42,827 bases of DNA, taken from Kribbella catacumbae DSM 19601. GTDB taxonomy: Bacteria > Actinomycetota > Actinomycetes > Propionibacteriales > Kribbellaceae. Below, one piece after another: positions 13,875-21,561 of this stretch (its first letter is position 1; every line of letters starts with the position of its first letter). Both the position numbers and the translations under genes were made by a program. The stretch lies in the NCBI RefSeq assembly GCF_000372465.1, contig NZ_AQUZ01000070.1:180-43006 (forward strand), given 5' to 3'. The notes beneath the pieces were generated by a model that did not search any database, had not been told where the DNA came from, and saw only the letters and a program-made list of their open reading frames with translations.

Positions 13875-15644
13875 TCAGTCCTTGATCTCGCAGATCGCGG
13901 CGCCCGCGGCCACCGTCGCGCCGACCTCGGCGGACAGGCCGGTCACGGTGCCGGCCTTGTGGGCGTTCAGGGGCTGTTCCATCTTCATCGCCTCCAGGAC
14001 GACGACCAGGTCGCCCTCGGCGACCGTCGTGCCTTCCTCGACGGCGATCTTGACGATCGTGCCCTGCATCGGCGAGGTGAGGGAGTCGCCCGACGCCGCC
14101 GCGCCCTTGCCGCTGCCGCCCGCGCGCCGCGACGGCTTCTTCTTCGTACCGGCGCCCGCGGCCGCCGTTGCGCCCAGCCCGGCCGGCAGGACGACCTCGA
14201 GACGCTTGCCGCCGACCTCGACGGTGACCGTCTCCCGCTCGCCGGGCTCCGCGACGTCCGCGGCGCCGTCGTACGGCGGGATCTGGTTGTCGAACTCGGT
14301 CTCGATCCAGCGGGTGTGCACCTTGAAGCCCTCGTCGGCGACGAAGGCCGGGTCGCTCACCACGGCGGCGTGGAACGGGATGGCGCTCGGCATCCCCTCG
14401 ATGACGAACTCCTTCAGCGCCCGGCGGGACCGCTCGAGCGCCTGCGTCCGGTCGCGGCCGGACACGATCAGCTTCGCCACCAGCGAGTCGAACGACCCCG
14501 GTACTGTCTCGCCCTGGTCGTAACCACCGTCGAGGCGGATGCCCGGCCCGGACGGCGCGTGCCACTTGGTCAGCGTGCCCGGCGCGGGCAGGAAGCCGCG
14601 GCCCGGGTCCTCGGCGTTGATCCGGAACTCGATCGAGTGGCCGCTCACGACCGGGTCGTCGTACCCGAGTTCCTCGCCGTCGGCGATCCGGAACATCTCC
14701 CGGACCAGGTCGATCCCGGTGACCTCTTCGCTGACCGGGTGCTCGACCTGCAGTCGCGTGTTCACCTCGAGGAAGGAGATCAGGCCGTCCTGGCCGATCA
14801 GGAACTCACACGTCCCGGCACCGACGTACCCGGCCTCGCGCAGGATCGCCTTGGACGAGGTGTAGAGCGTTTCGAGCTGCTCGGGTGAGATGAACGGCGC
14901 GGGCGCCTCCTCGACCAGCTTCTGGTACCGGCGCTGCAGCGAGCAGTCCCGGGTGGAGATCACCACGACGTTGCCATGGGCATCGGCCAGGCACTGCGTC
15001 TCGACGTGCCGCGGCTTGTCCAGGTAGCGCTCGACGAAGCACTCGCCGCGACCGAAGGCGCTGACCGCCTCGCGGGTCGCCGACTCGAACAGCTCCGGCA
15101 CCTCTTCCAGCGTGCGCGCGACCTTCATCCCGCGACCGCCACCGCCGTACGCCGCCTTGATCGCGATCGGCAGCCCGTACTCCGTTGCGAATGCCACCAC
15201 CTCGCCGGCGTCGGCCACCGGGTTGGGCGTCCCGGGCACCTGCGGGGCGCCGACCTTCTCGGCGATGTGCCGGGCCTTCACCTTGTCGCCGAGGGAGTCG
15301 ATGGCGCTGGGCGGCGGGCCGATCCAGATCAGGCCGGCGTCGATCACGGCCTGCGCGAACTCGGCGTTCTCGGCCAGGAAGCCATACCCCGGGTGGATCG
15401 CGTTCGCGCCGGAGCGGGCCGCGACGTCGAGGATCTTGGCGATGTTCAGGTAGGAGTCAGCCGGTGTCGCGCCGGCCAGCGAGTACGCCTCGTCGGCGAG
15501 CCGGACGAACAGGGCGTCGCGGTCGGCGTCGGCGTACACGGCGACGCTGCCCAGCCCGGCGTCGGCGGCGGCCCGGATCACCCGGACGGCGATCTCGCCC
15601 CGGTTGGCGACCAGAACCTTGGTGATGCGCTTGCTGTCAGACAC
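13875..15644 (-). CDS. accA: Acetyl-/propionyl-CoA carboxylase alpha chain (biotin carboxylase + biotin carrier)
   Basis: 589 residues, the usual length for the actinobacterial acyl-CoA carboxylase alpha subunit. The biotin carboxylase half starts ITKVLVANRGEIAVRVIRAAADAGL, with HPGYGFLAENAEFA, the ATP-grasp glycine loop IKAAYGGGGRGMKVA, CSLQRRYQKLVEEAPAP, FLEVNTRLQVEHPVSEEVTGIDLV and ISGHSIEFRINAEDP-type sequence. The C-terminal carrier domain has EAMKMEQPLNAHKAG with the biotinylated lysine at Lys554. The enzyme carboxylates its biotin from bicarbonate and ATP; a beta subunit encoded elsewhere passes the carboxyl group to acetyl- or propionyl-CoA for fatty acid and polyketide precursors. 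No beta subunit lies in the window. A Gly/Ala/Lys-rich linker separates the halves. Confidence 0.93.
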   Translation of the reverse strand: MSDSKRITKVLVANRGEIAVRVIRAAADAGLGSVAVYADADRDALFVRLADEAYSLAGATPADSYLNIAKILDVAARSGANAIHPGYGFLAENAEFAQAVIDAGLIWIGPPPSAIDSLGDKVKARHIAEKVGAPQVPGTPNPVADAGEVVAFATEYGLPIAIKAAYGGGGRGMKVARTLEEVPELFESATREAVSAFGRGECFVERYLDKPRHVETQCLADAHGNVVVISTRDCSLQRRYQKLVEEAPAPFISPEQLETLYTSSKAILREAGYVGAGTCEFLIGQDGLISFLEVNTRLQVEHPVSEEVTGIDLVREMFRIADGEELGYDDPVVSGHSIEFRINAEDPGRGFLPAPGTLTKWHAPSGPGIRLDGGYDQGETVPGSFDSLVAKLIVSGRDRTQALERSRRALKEFVIEGMPSAIPFHAAVVSDPAFVADEGFKVHTRWIETEFDNQIPPYDGAADVAEPGERETVTVEVGGKRLEVVLPAGLGATAAAGAGTKKKPSRRAGGSGKGAAASGDSLTSPMQGTIVKIAVEEGTTVAEGDLVVVLEAMKMEQPLNAHKAGTVTGLSAEVGATVAAGAAICEIKD

Positions 15645-15730
15645 AGCTGAACTCCCTTCGGCCCGGCTGAGTGTAGTGGGGTATCACGCCCCACAAGGGT
15701 GAACAGCCGCCAACAAAGACAGGGTATTGC

Positions 15731-16219
15731 TCACACCTTGCCGGTCTTGTGGGACTTGGTCAGGGCGCACTGTTCCGCCTCGTACTCCTTTGCCGCGGCC
15801 CAGGCCTTGCCGAGGAGCTTCTCCAGTGTGTCGCGCTCGCCGTCGGTCAGAGCCTGCAGCGGTGGCGCGTCGGTGCCGCGGATGTCGTCCATCCGCTCGA
15901 GCATCGCGCGACCCTCGGGGGTCACCGCCAGGGTCTTGATCCGCCGGTCGTGCGGGTCCACCTGGCGCTCGACCAGGCCGGCCCGCTCCAGCCGATCGAC
16001 GAACGGTGTCACGTTCGACGGGTCGCAGCCCAGCATCGAGGCCAGGGCCCGGGTCGGGATCGGCCGGTCGGGATCGAGCTGCAGCAGCGACCGCGCCAGC
16101 GTGTCGGTCAGCCCCAGTTCGGCCGCGAACCGCATGTTGTAGTGCCGCGCCATCCACATCGACACATCCATCACCTGCTGTGAGAGCGCCGCGAGCTGGT
16201 CCCGTTCTGTCCTGGCCAT
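15731..16219 (-). CDS. MarR-family transcriptional regulator
   Basis: 162 residues from the ATG of MARTERDQLAALSQQ; a longer frame up to 16327 would run through the divergent promoter region. The MarR fold is clear: LGLTDTLARSLLQL, PIPTRALASMLGCDPSNVTPFVDRLERAGLVERQVDPHDRRIKTLAVTPEGRAML (helix-turn-helix plus wing with DxRxR), then a C-terminal dimerisation helix. MarR proteins are usually ligand-responsive repressors of their own promoter and a divergent gene. The divergent partner is the membrane protein at 16326, and dyads between the two (16245-16251 with 16292-16298; 16281-16291) are candidate operators. Confidence 0.85.
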   Translation of the reverse strand: MARTERDQLAALSQQVMDVSMWMARHYNMRFAAELGLTDTLARSLLQLDPDRPIPTRALASMLGCDPSNVTPFVDRLERAGLVERQVDPHDRRIKTLAVTPEGRAMLERMDDIRGTDAPPLQALTDGERDTLEKLLGKAWAAAKEYEAEQCALTKSHKTGKV

Positions 16220-16244
16220 GGGGTCGAGTTTAACTGAAGCATCT

Positions 16245-16298
16245 CGATAGTTGACTTCCTCCAGCATTTTTGCAGATGATGGAGACTCTCCACTATCG
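16245..16298. promoter_or_regulatory. Divergent operator region between marR-type gene and membrane protein gene
   Basis: CGATAGT (16245-16251) and its reverse complement ACTATCG (16292-16298) form paired half-sites. Between them lies a dyad GGAGACTCTCC (16281-16291). The 106-base gap between the divergent starts holds all of these. Autoregulation by the MarR protein is the expected role, by analogy with the family. Confidence 0.5.
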
Positions 16299-16325
16299 AT
16301 GATCTCCAGAGAATGAGGCTCGCCC

Positions 16326-16781
16326 ATGTCCGCTCAGCGCTCTACCGAAACCGCAGAAACCACAGAAGTCGCCGGACCCGTGGTTCCCAGCTCGAAGGAA
16401 CGCCGGATCGCTCGCGCCGTGGGGATCGCCCTCGCTGTGCTCGGCGCAGTACTGGTCTGGGTCGTCGTCGACCCGTTGCTCGGCGTCGACCTCTCGGTGA
16501 CCAAGTCCGGTACGACGACGGTGGTCGGCCCTGGCCTGATCATCGGGATGGCGATCGGCGCCTCCCTGCTGGGATGGGCGCTGCTGGCCGTGCTCGAGCG
16601 AGTGACCTCTAATGCTCGCCGGATCTGGACCATCACTGCCGTTGTCGTCCTCCTACTCTCGTTCGCGATGCCGTTCAACTCGGGCGAGGCGGACGCATCG
16701 GCGCAATGGTCCCTGGTCCTCCTGCATGTGGTGGTCGGCGCCGCGGTGATCCCGATCTTCGCTCGCACTGCCCGCCGCTGA
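16326..16781 (+). CDS. Small four-helix membrane protein (DUF6069-like)
   Basis: 151 residues: a polar Ser/Thr/Glu-rich head of about 30 residues, then four hydrophobic segments (VGIALAVLGAVLVWVVV, GLIIGMAIGASLLGWALLAVL, IWTITAVVVLLLSFAMPF, LVLLHVVVGAAVIPIFA). This matches the layout of DUF6069 proteins, small actinobacterial membrane proteins often next to MarR or TetR regulators. Function is unknown. It is transcribed away from the MarR gene, which probably controls it. The ATG at 16326 is the first start in frame after the operator region. Confidence 0.6.
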   Translation: MSAQRSTETAETTEVAGPVVPSSKERRIARAVGIALAVLGAVLVWVVVDPLLGVDLSVTKSGTTTVVGPGLIIGMAIGASLLGWALLAVLERVTSNARRIWTITAVVVLLLSFAMPFNSGEADASAQWSLVLLHVVVGAAVIPIFARTARR

Positions 16782-16793
16782 ACCTCGATCGAC

Positions 16794-17255
16794 TCAGGCT
16801 GGGGTCGCCCCGACGGCCGGGGGGCGCTCAAAGAACGACTCCAGGACGACGATGGTCTGCGTACCGGTGACGCCGTCCACTTGATGAAGTGCGCGGAGGG
16901 CCGCCTGCAGCGCCTCGGTACTGGTGGTTCGCACCTTCACCAGTACCGACGCGGCACCCGCGGTGATGTGCGCCTCCTCCACCGCGGCGATGTCCTTCAA
17001 CGCCTGCAGGGTCGGCGCGTCGCCCATCCAGGCGTCCGAGTCGAGCAGGACGTATGCCAGTACTCCGCTGCCGAGCGCGGCGGGGTCCACCTCGATCGTC
17101 GTCCGCCGGATCACGCCGGAGGCCTTCAGTTTGCGGACCCGCTCGTGAGCGGCACCGGCCGACAAGCCGACGGCTTGCCCGAGTACGGCGTACGACTGGG
17201 TCGCGTCCTGCTGCAACAGGGCGAGCAGTTCACGGTCTGTCTGGTCAACAGTCAT
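16794..17255 (-). CDS. Lrp/AsnC-family transcriptional regulator
   Basis: 153 residues. The N-terminal helix-turn-helix reads TDRELLALLQQDATQSYAVLGQAVGLSAGAAHERVRKLKASGVIRRTTIEVDPAALG. The C-terminal ligand-binding (RAM) domain has LAYVLLDSD, VEEAHITAGAASVLVKVRTTSTEALQAALRALHQVDGVTGTQTIVVL. Lrp/AsnC proteins form octamers that sense amino acids or other metabolites and commonly act on their own and a divergent promoter. The divergent target here is the SMP-30-type gene at 17310. An inverted pair AACCGAAT/ATTCGGTT spans the 54-base gap. The start is nearly leaderless: no purine-rich ribosome site is visible before the ATG. Confidence 0.88.
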   Translation of the reverse strand: MTVDQTDRELLALLQQDATQSYAVLGQAVGLSAGAAHERVRKLKASGVIRRTTIEVDPAALGSGVLAYVLLDSDAWMGDAPTLQALKDIAAVEEAHITAGAASVLVKVRTTSTEALQAALRALHQVDGVTGTQTIVVLESFFERPPAVGATPA

Positions 17256-17258
17256 CTT

Positions 17259-17308
17259 AACCGAATCTCATTTGGCATCTGCGGATGACTGGAAGATATC
17301 ATTCGGTT
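17259..17308. promoter_or_regulatory. Divergent Lrp-type operator with overlapping promoters
   Basis: AACCGAAT (17259-17266) and ATTCGGTT (17301-17308) are perfect inverted half-sites 42 bp apart centre to centre, four helical turns. On the plus strand TATCAT (17297-17302) would be a -10 placing the transcript start at or next to the ATG at 17310, i.e. a leaderless gene. TTGGCA (17272-17277) is a possible -35 with a long 19-base spacer. Confidence 0.5.
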
Positions 17309-17309
17309 C

Positions 17310-18239
17310 ATGACGATCATGCTGACTGACCCGCCAACCCGGTCGCGAGCCGAGCTGGTGACACTGGATGAGCGCTTCGCGGTGGTCGCGCGCGGCGACG
17401 AGTACGTGGAGCGCCTGTACGACGGCGGTCGCTGGCTGGAAGGTCCCGTCTATGTCCCGGCTTGGCGCAGTCTGGTGTTCAGCGACATCCCCAACGACCG
17501 GATGCTCCGCTGGGACGAGCTGTCCGGCGCGGTCTCGGTCTTCCGCCAGCCGGCCGGGTACACCAATGGCAACACCCTCGACGCCCAAGGCCGGCTGATC
17601 AGCTGCGAGCAGGGCAACCGCCGGGTGACCCGGACGGAGGCGGATGGCTCGCTCACCGTTCTCGCGTCGCACCTGGACGGTCTGAAGCTGAACAGCCCGA
17701 ACGATGTGGTGGTCCGGCGGGACGGCTCGATCTGGTTCACCGATCCGCCGTACGGGATCACCTCGAACTACGAGGGCCACGCCGCCGAGCAGGAGATCGC
17801 CACCTGCAACGTCTACCGCCTCTCCGCGGACGGTGAGCTGACCGTCGTCGCCGACGATTTCGCCCGGCCGAACGGGCTCGCGTTCAGTCTCGACGAGTCC
17901 CAGCTGTACGTCGTCGACACGCCCGCCAGACACATCCGCCGCTTCGAGGTCAAGGACGGCAGGCTCGTCGGGGGTGAGGTCTTCGCGCCTTATCAGGCAG
18001 GCATGTTCGACGGCATCCGGCTGGACGCGGGCGGCCGCGTGTGGGCGGCGACGCACGAAGGCGTGCACTGCTTCGATCCCGACGGCACGCTGATCGGGAA
18101 GCTGCTGTTCCCTGACATCGTGTCCAACCTCTGCTTCGGCGGCCCGAAGCGGAACCGGCTGTTCATCACAGCGACCACGTCGGTCTACTCCTGGCTGATC
18201 ACCACGGACGGAGCCGCCCCGCCGTACGATCGCGGATGA
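17310..18239 (+). CDS. SMP-30/gluconolactonase/LRE-family protein, copy 1
   Basis: 309 residues forming the six-bladed beta-propeller of the SMP-30/gluconolactonase family. Blade motifs: WLEGPVYVPAWRSLVFSDIPNDRMLRWDE, GYTNGNTLDAQGRLISCEQGNRRVTR, NSPNDVVVRRDGSIWFTDPPYGI, RPNGLAFSLDESQLYVVDT and FDGIRLDAGGRVWAATHEGVHCFDPDG. The metal-binding set of the family is visible as Glu in EGP, Asn in SPND, Asn in RPNG and Asp in FDGIRLD. Members hydrolyse sugar lactones such as gluconolactone using Ca2+ or Zn2+; the substrate here is unknown. There is no signal peptide. Its promoter is shared with the divergent Lrp/AsnC gene. A paralogue follows 30 bases downstream. Confidence 0.88.
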   Translation: MTIMLTDPPTRSRAELVTLDERFAVVARGDEYVERLYDGGRWLEGPVYVPAWRSLVFSDIPNDRMLRWDELSGAVSVFRQPAGYTNGNTLDAQGRLISCEQGNRRVTRTEADGSLTVLASHLDGLKLNSPNDVVVRRDGSIWFTDPPYGITSNYEGHAAEQEIATCNVYRLSADGELTVVADDFARPNGLAFSLDESQLYVVDTPARHIRRFEVKDGRLVGGEVFAPYQAGMFDGIRLDAGGRVWAATHEGVHCFDPDGTLIGKLLFPDIVSNLCFGGPKRNRLFITATTSVYSWLITTDGAAPPYDRG

Positions 18240-18269
18240 CAACGTAAGCGAACTTGAGGAGCGCCCCCG

Positions 18270-19184
18270 ATGCTCGAGCCGTTGGCCGGAGCTGTCCCTG
18301 CTGAGTGGGTGCGGCTGGATGATCGCTTCGCCGGGATTCGGGGAGATTCTCGTCTCGAGCGGTTGTGGACCGGGGGACGGTGGGTCGAAGGGCCGGTCTA
18401 CTCGGCGGCTGGGCGGTATGTGCTGTGGAGCGACATCCCGAGCGACCGGATCTTGCGCTGGGACGAGACGTCGTACCAGGTGTCGGTGTTTCGCGAGCCG
18501 GCCGGGAACACCAACGGGCACACGCTGGACGAGCAAGGTCGCCTGGTCAGCTGTGAGCACGGCAATCGCCGGGTGACTCGCACTGACCACGACGGATCGA
18601 TCCGGGTGCTTGCCGACGGCTACAACGGCGGCCGGCTCAACAGCCCGAACGACGTGGTGGTCGGCTCGGACGGCGCGATCTGGTTCACCGATCCGGCGTA
18701 CGGGATCGACAGCGACTACGAGGGACACCAGGGCGAGATCGAGGTCGGTGGTTGCCATGTCTACCGAATCGCGCCGGACGGCGCGCTGAGCATCGTCGCT
18801 GACGACTTCAACCGGCCGAACGGGCTGGCGTTCTCGAACGACGGCAGCCTGCTCTACATCAGCGACACCGAGGAGGCCACCATCCGGGTCTTCACAGTCG
18901 ACGGCGACAAGCTGACTGGTGGCGAGCTGTTCGCGGAGTGCGGCAACGGCGCGTTCGACGGCATCCGCCTCGACAGCGAAGGCCGCGTCTGGGGAGCAGC
19001 GGCCGACGGCGTGCACGTCTACCACCCGGATGGCGCGTTGCTCGGCAAACTCCTGGTCCCCGAAACCGTCTCCAACCTCTGCTTCGGCGGCCCCAAACGC
19101 AACCGCCTCTTCCTCACCGCCACGACTTCCCTCTACTCCCTCTTCACCACAGTCAACGGCGGCCGGCAGCCCTACGATGCCTGA
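18270..19184 (+). CDS. SMP-30/gluconolactonase/LRE-family protein, copy 2
   Basis: A 304-residue paralogue of the preceding gene with the same blade motifs and metal ligands: WVEGPVYSAAGRYVLWSDIPSDRILRWDE, GNTNGHTLDEQGRLVSCEHGNRRVTR, NSPNDVVVGSDGAIWFTDPAYGI, RPNGLAFSNDGSLLYISDT and FDGIRLDSEGRVWGAAADGVHVYHPDG. A GAGGAG ribosome site precedes the ATG. The two proteins align end to end, so this is a tandem duplication. Retention of all ligands in both suggests that both are active, perhaps on different lactones. Its last eight bases overlap the start of the STAND regulator gene. Confidence 0.88.
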   Translation: MLEPLAGAVPAEWVRLDDRFAGIRGDSRLERLWTGGRWVEGPVYSAAGRYVLWSDIPSDRILRWDETSYQVSVFREPAGNTNGHTLDEQGRLVSCEHGNRRVTRTDHDGSIRVLADGYNGGRLNSPNDVVVGSDGAIWFTDPAYGIDSDYEGHQGEIEVGGCHVYRIAPDGALSIVADDFNRPNGLAFSNDGSLLYISDTEEATIRVFTVDGDKLTGGELFAECGNGAFDGIRLDSEGRVWGAAADGVHVYHPDGALLGKLLVPETVSNLCFGGPKRNRLFLTATTSLYSLFTTVNGGRQPYDA

Positions 19185-21543
19185 CTTCGCCCCAGTACTC
19201 CGAAGCTGCCGCCTCGCCGCGCAGCTGACCCAGGAGAGCCTCGCTGAGGCGTCCGGTGTCAGCGTGGAGGCGATCCGTGCGCTGGAAGGTGGCCGGCGTC
19301 GCCATCCCCGACTGACCACGGTGGATCTGCTCGCCGACGGACTCCGGCTGGACGAGGCCGGGCGGGCACGGCTGGCCGAGGCGGCGATGCGACCGAAGAA
19401 GGCCAAGGCGGACGGCGTACCGCGCGATCTTCCGGACGACATCGCGGACTTCACCGGGCGACAGGAGCAGCTCGCGACGTTGACCGAACTGATGTCCGCG
19501 GTGGAGCGTCGCGGCGTCCTGGTGATCTCGGCCATCGAGGGGATGGGCGGCGTCGGCAAGACGGCGCTGGCGATCCATCTCGCTCACCGGCTGGCCGACC
19601 AGTTCCCCGACGGTCAGCTCTACCTGAACCTGCGGGGTTTCGGCGCAGGTGAACCGCTTCCCCCGCTGGAAGCCCTGATCCAGCTGATGCAGAACCTCGG
19701 GCTGTCCTCGGAAACCCGCCCGAGATCCGTCGACGAAGCATCGGCACGATTCCGTACTGCGATCGCCGGGCGCCGCCTGCTGCTGGTCCTGGACAACGCG
19801 GCGAGCGTCGGCCAGATCATCCCCCTGCTGCCCGGGACCGGGACCTGCGCCGTCATCGTCACGAGCAGGCGATCCCTCACCTCGCTGCCCGGCGCCAAGC
19901 ACATCATGCTGGAAGTCCTTCCAGACGATGACGCGCTCGCGCTGTTCGCGGAGGTGGCAGGCGCGGACCGGATCGCCGCCGAACCGGCGGAAGCATTGGA
20001 AGTAGTGCGATTCTGTGGCTCGTTGCCCTTGGCATTGAGGATCGCGGCGGCACAGCTCGCGGCCCATCCCGGCTGGACCGTCGGGGACCTGCGCGATCGC
20101 CTCGCCGATGAGCACGGCCGGCTCGACCTGCTGTCCGGCGATGACCTCAACGTCCGGGCTAGCCTGGCGCTGTCCCTCGACAACCTCACCGAGTCCGAGG
20201 AGCCCGCCGGTGCCATCTTCCCGCTGCTGGGTGCCTACCAGGGTGGCGTCCTGGACCTGCTTGTCGCCGCCAGACTGCTGGCCCTGCCGGTCGACGATGC
20301 CGAAACCCTGCTGGAGAACCTGGTCGATCTTCACCTGCTGGAGATGGTCGATGTCCGCCGCTATCGCCTGCACGACCTGGTCCGCGACTACGCGGCCGAG
20401 CTAGCAGCGCAGACGCTCAGCGACGAGGAGCATTCGGCCGCCCAGCTGCGCGTGCTGGAGTTCTATGCGCAGATGGGGCGGTATCTGCGCCGGCTGAACC
20501 GAGGGACCGGCATTCTGTCCGCCTGGGGCGGCACGAACTGGGGGGAGTGGGACGTCGGACTGGACCTCGACTTCGGCCAGATGCTGGCCTGGGTGGATAC
20601 CGAGATGCCCGAGATTCAGTCGGCGCTGCGCCGTGCTCTCGACGGACCGCTGGAGCATCGGCCCCTGATCGCGCTGACCGTGATCGGCCTCGACCCCTAC
20701 TGGAACATGCGGCGCCGCTACGCGGATTCGCTGGCAATGTACGAGATCGCAGCGCAGGCCGAGAAGACGGTCGGTGATCAGCACGTCCAAGCCATCCTCT
20801 GGTACGACTGGGCCACCATGCTCGCCGAGCTCCGTGACTTCGAGGCAGCCGCCGGCCGGATGCGCGTGGCTCTGGCGGCCGAGACGACCGCCGACGACCC
20901 GATGCATCTGCTGCACTGCCTGATCTACCTCGGGGCCTACCTCGGGCAGCTGGGACACCACGAAGAAGGGCTGGGACTCGCCCGGCAAGGCCTGGCGATC
21001 GCTCTCGACGTCGGCCACGAGATCTCGATCGCCGAGGCCCGGCTGATGGTCGGAGCCCTCCTGGTCAGGTCCGGCCAGGCGGCAGAGCAGGACGAGAGCC
21101 TGGCGGCGGCCGCCGCCCAGATCCGCGCTGCCGAGGACCAGGCCTTCGCCCGGCACTGGGTGCTCTACCGGATCGGCGTCACCTACCACGAATGCGGGCG
21201 GTACCCCGAGGCGTTGACCTATCTGCAGGAGTGCCTGGTCGTCGACGAGTCGTACGGCGAGGTGGTGCGGGCGGAGACGCTCGAGCAGCTCGGGATCACC
21301 GAGCTTGCCGCGGGCAACGCCAAGGAGGCTGAAAGGCAGGTCCGCGCGGCGCTCGACATCGCAGTACGAGATGGCAACTGGTACCTGGAGGCGCGTCGAC
21401 GGTGGAACCTGGGGCAGGTGCTGGTGGAACTCGGCCAGGTCGACGAAGCGCGGGCCGAGTGGGCGCGGGCGCTGGAGCTCTACGAGCGCCACGGGTTCGC
21501 GCAGGCCGACGACGTACGGGCACTGCTCGCGCAGCACCCGTAG
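19177..21543 (+). CDS. HTH-NB-ARC-TPR (STAND-class) regulator
   Basis: 788 residues from ATG 19177 (MPDFAPVLRSCRLAAQLTQ). The same frame is open further upstream only as a shadow of the SMP-30 gene. Domains: an XRE-type helix-turn-helix (about 1-65; LTQESLAEASGVSVEAIRALEGG); an NB-ARC ATPase (about 90-400) with P-loop GMGGVGKTAL (Lys128), Walker B RRLLLVLDNA, TSRRSL and GSLPLALRIAAAQLA; a winged-helix section (YRLHDLVRDYAAELA); and C-terminal TPR-like helices (about 500-788). Such proteins resemble AfsR without its SARP domain and act as ATP-dependent signal-integrating switches in Streptomyces-type bacteria. The eight-base overlap implies co-expression with the SMP-30 genes, but a functional link is unproven. 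Confidence 0.87.
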   Translation: MPDFAPVLRSCRLAAQLTQESLAEASGVSVEAIRALEGGRRRHPRLTTVDLLADGLRLDEAGRARLAEAAMRPKKAKADGVPRDLPDDIADFTGRQEQLATLTELMSAVERRGVLVISAIEGMGGVGKTALAIHLAHRLADQFPDGQLYLNLRGFGAGEPLPPLEALIQLMQNLGLSSETRPRSVDEASARFRTAIAGRRLLLVLDNAASVGQIIPLLPGTGTCAVIVTSRRSLTSLPGAKHIMLEVLPDDDALALFAEVAGADRIAAEPAEALEVVRFCGSLPLALRIAAAQLAAHPGWTVGDLRDRLADEHGRLDLLSGDDLNVRASLALSLDNLTESEEPAGAIFPLLGAYQGGVLDLLVAARLLALPVDDAETLLENLVDLHLLEMVDVRRYRLHDLVRDYAAELAAQTLSDEEHSAAQLRVLEFYAQMGRYLRRLNRGTGILSAWGGTNWGEWDVGLDLDFGQMLAWVDTEMPEIQSALRRALDGPLEHRPLIALTVIGLDPYWNMRRRYADSLAMYEIAAQAEKTVGDQHVQAILWYDWATMLAELRDFEAAAGRMRVALAAETTADDPMHLLHCLIYLGAYLGQLGHHEEGLGLARQGLAIALDVGHEISIAEARLMVGALLVRSGQAAEQDESLAAAAAQIRAAEDQAFARHWVLYRIGVTYHECGRYPEALTYLQECLVVDESYGEVVRAETLEQLGITELAAGNAKEAERQVRAALDIAVRDGNWYLEARRRWNLGQVLVELGQVDEARAEWARALELYERHGFAQADDVRALLAQHP

Positions 21544-21561
21544 GTCGTCAGTTGTCGGTCG

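Noticed and set aside
15676..15694. GTGGGG/CCCCAC hairpin as terminator after the MarR gene
   Set aside because: Stem of only six pairs with no T-run; it may equally lie in the carboxylase promoter region.
18919..19176. Longer N-terminus for the STAND regulator
   Set aside because: Ser/Thr/Ala-rich shadow of the SMP-30 coding frame; the HTH domain begins at the ATG at 19177.
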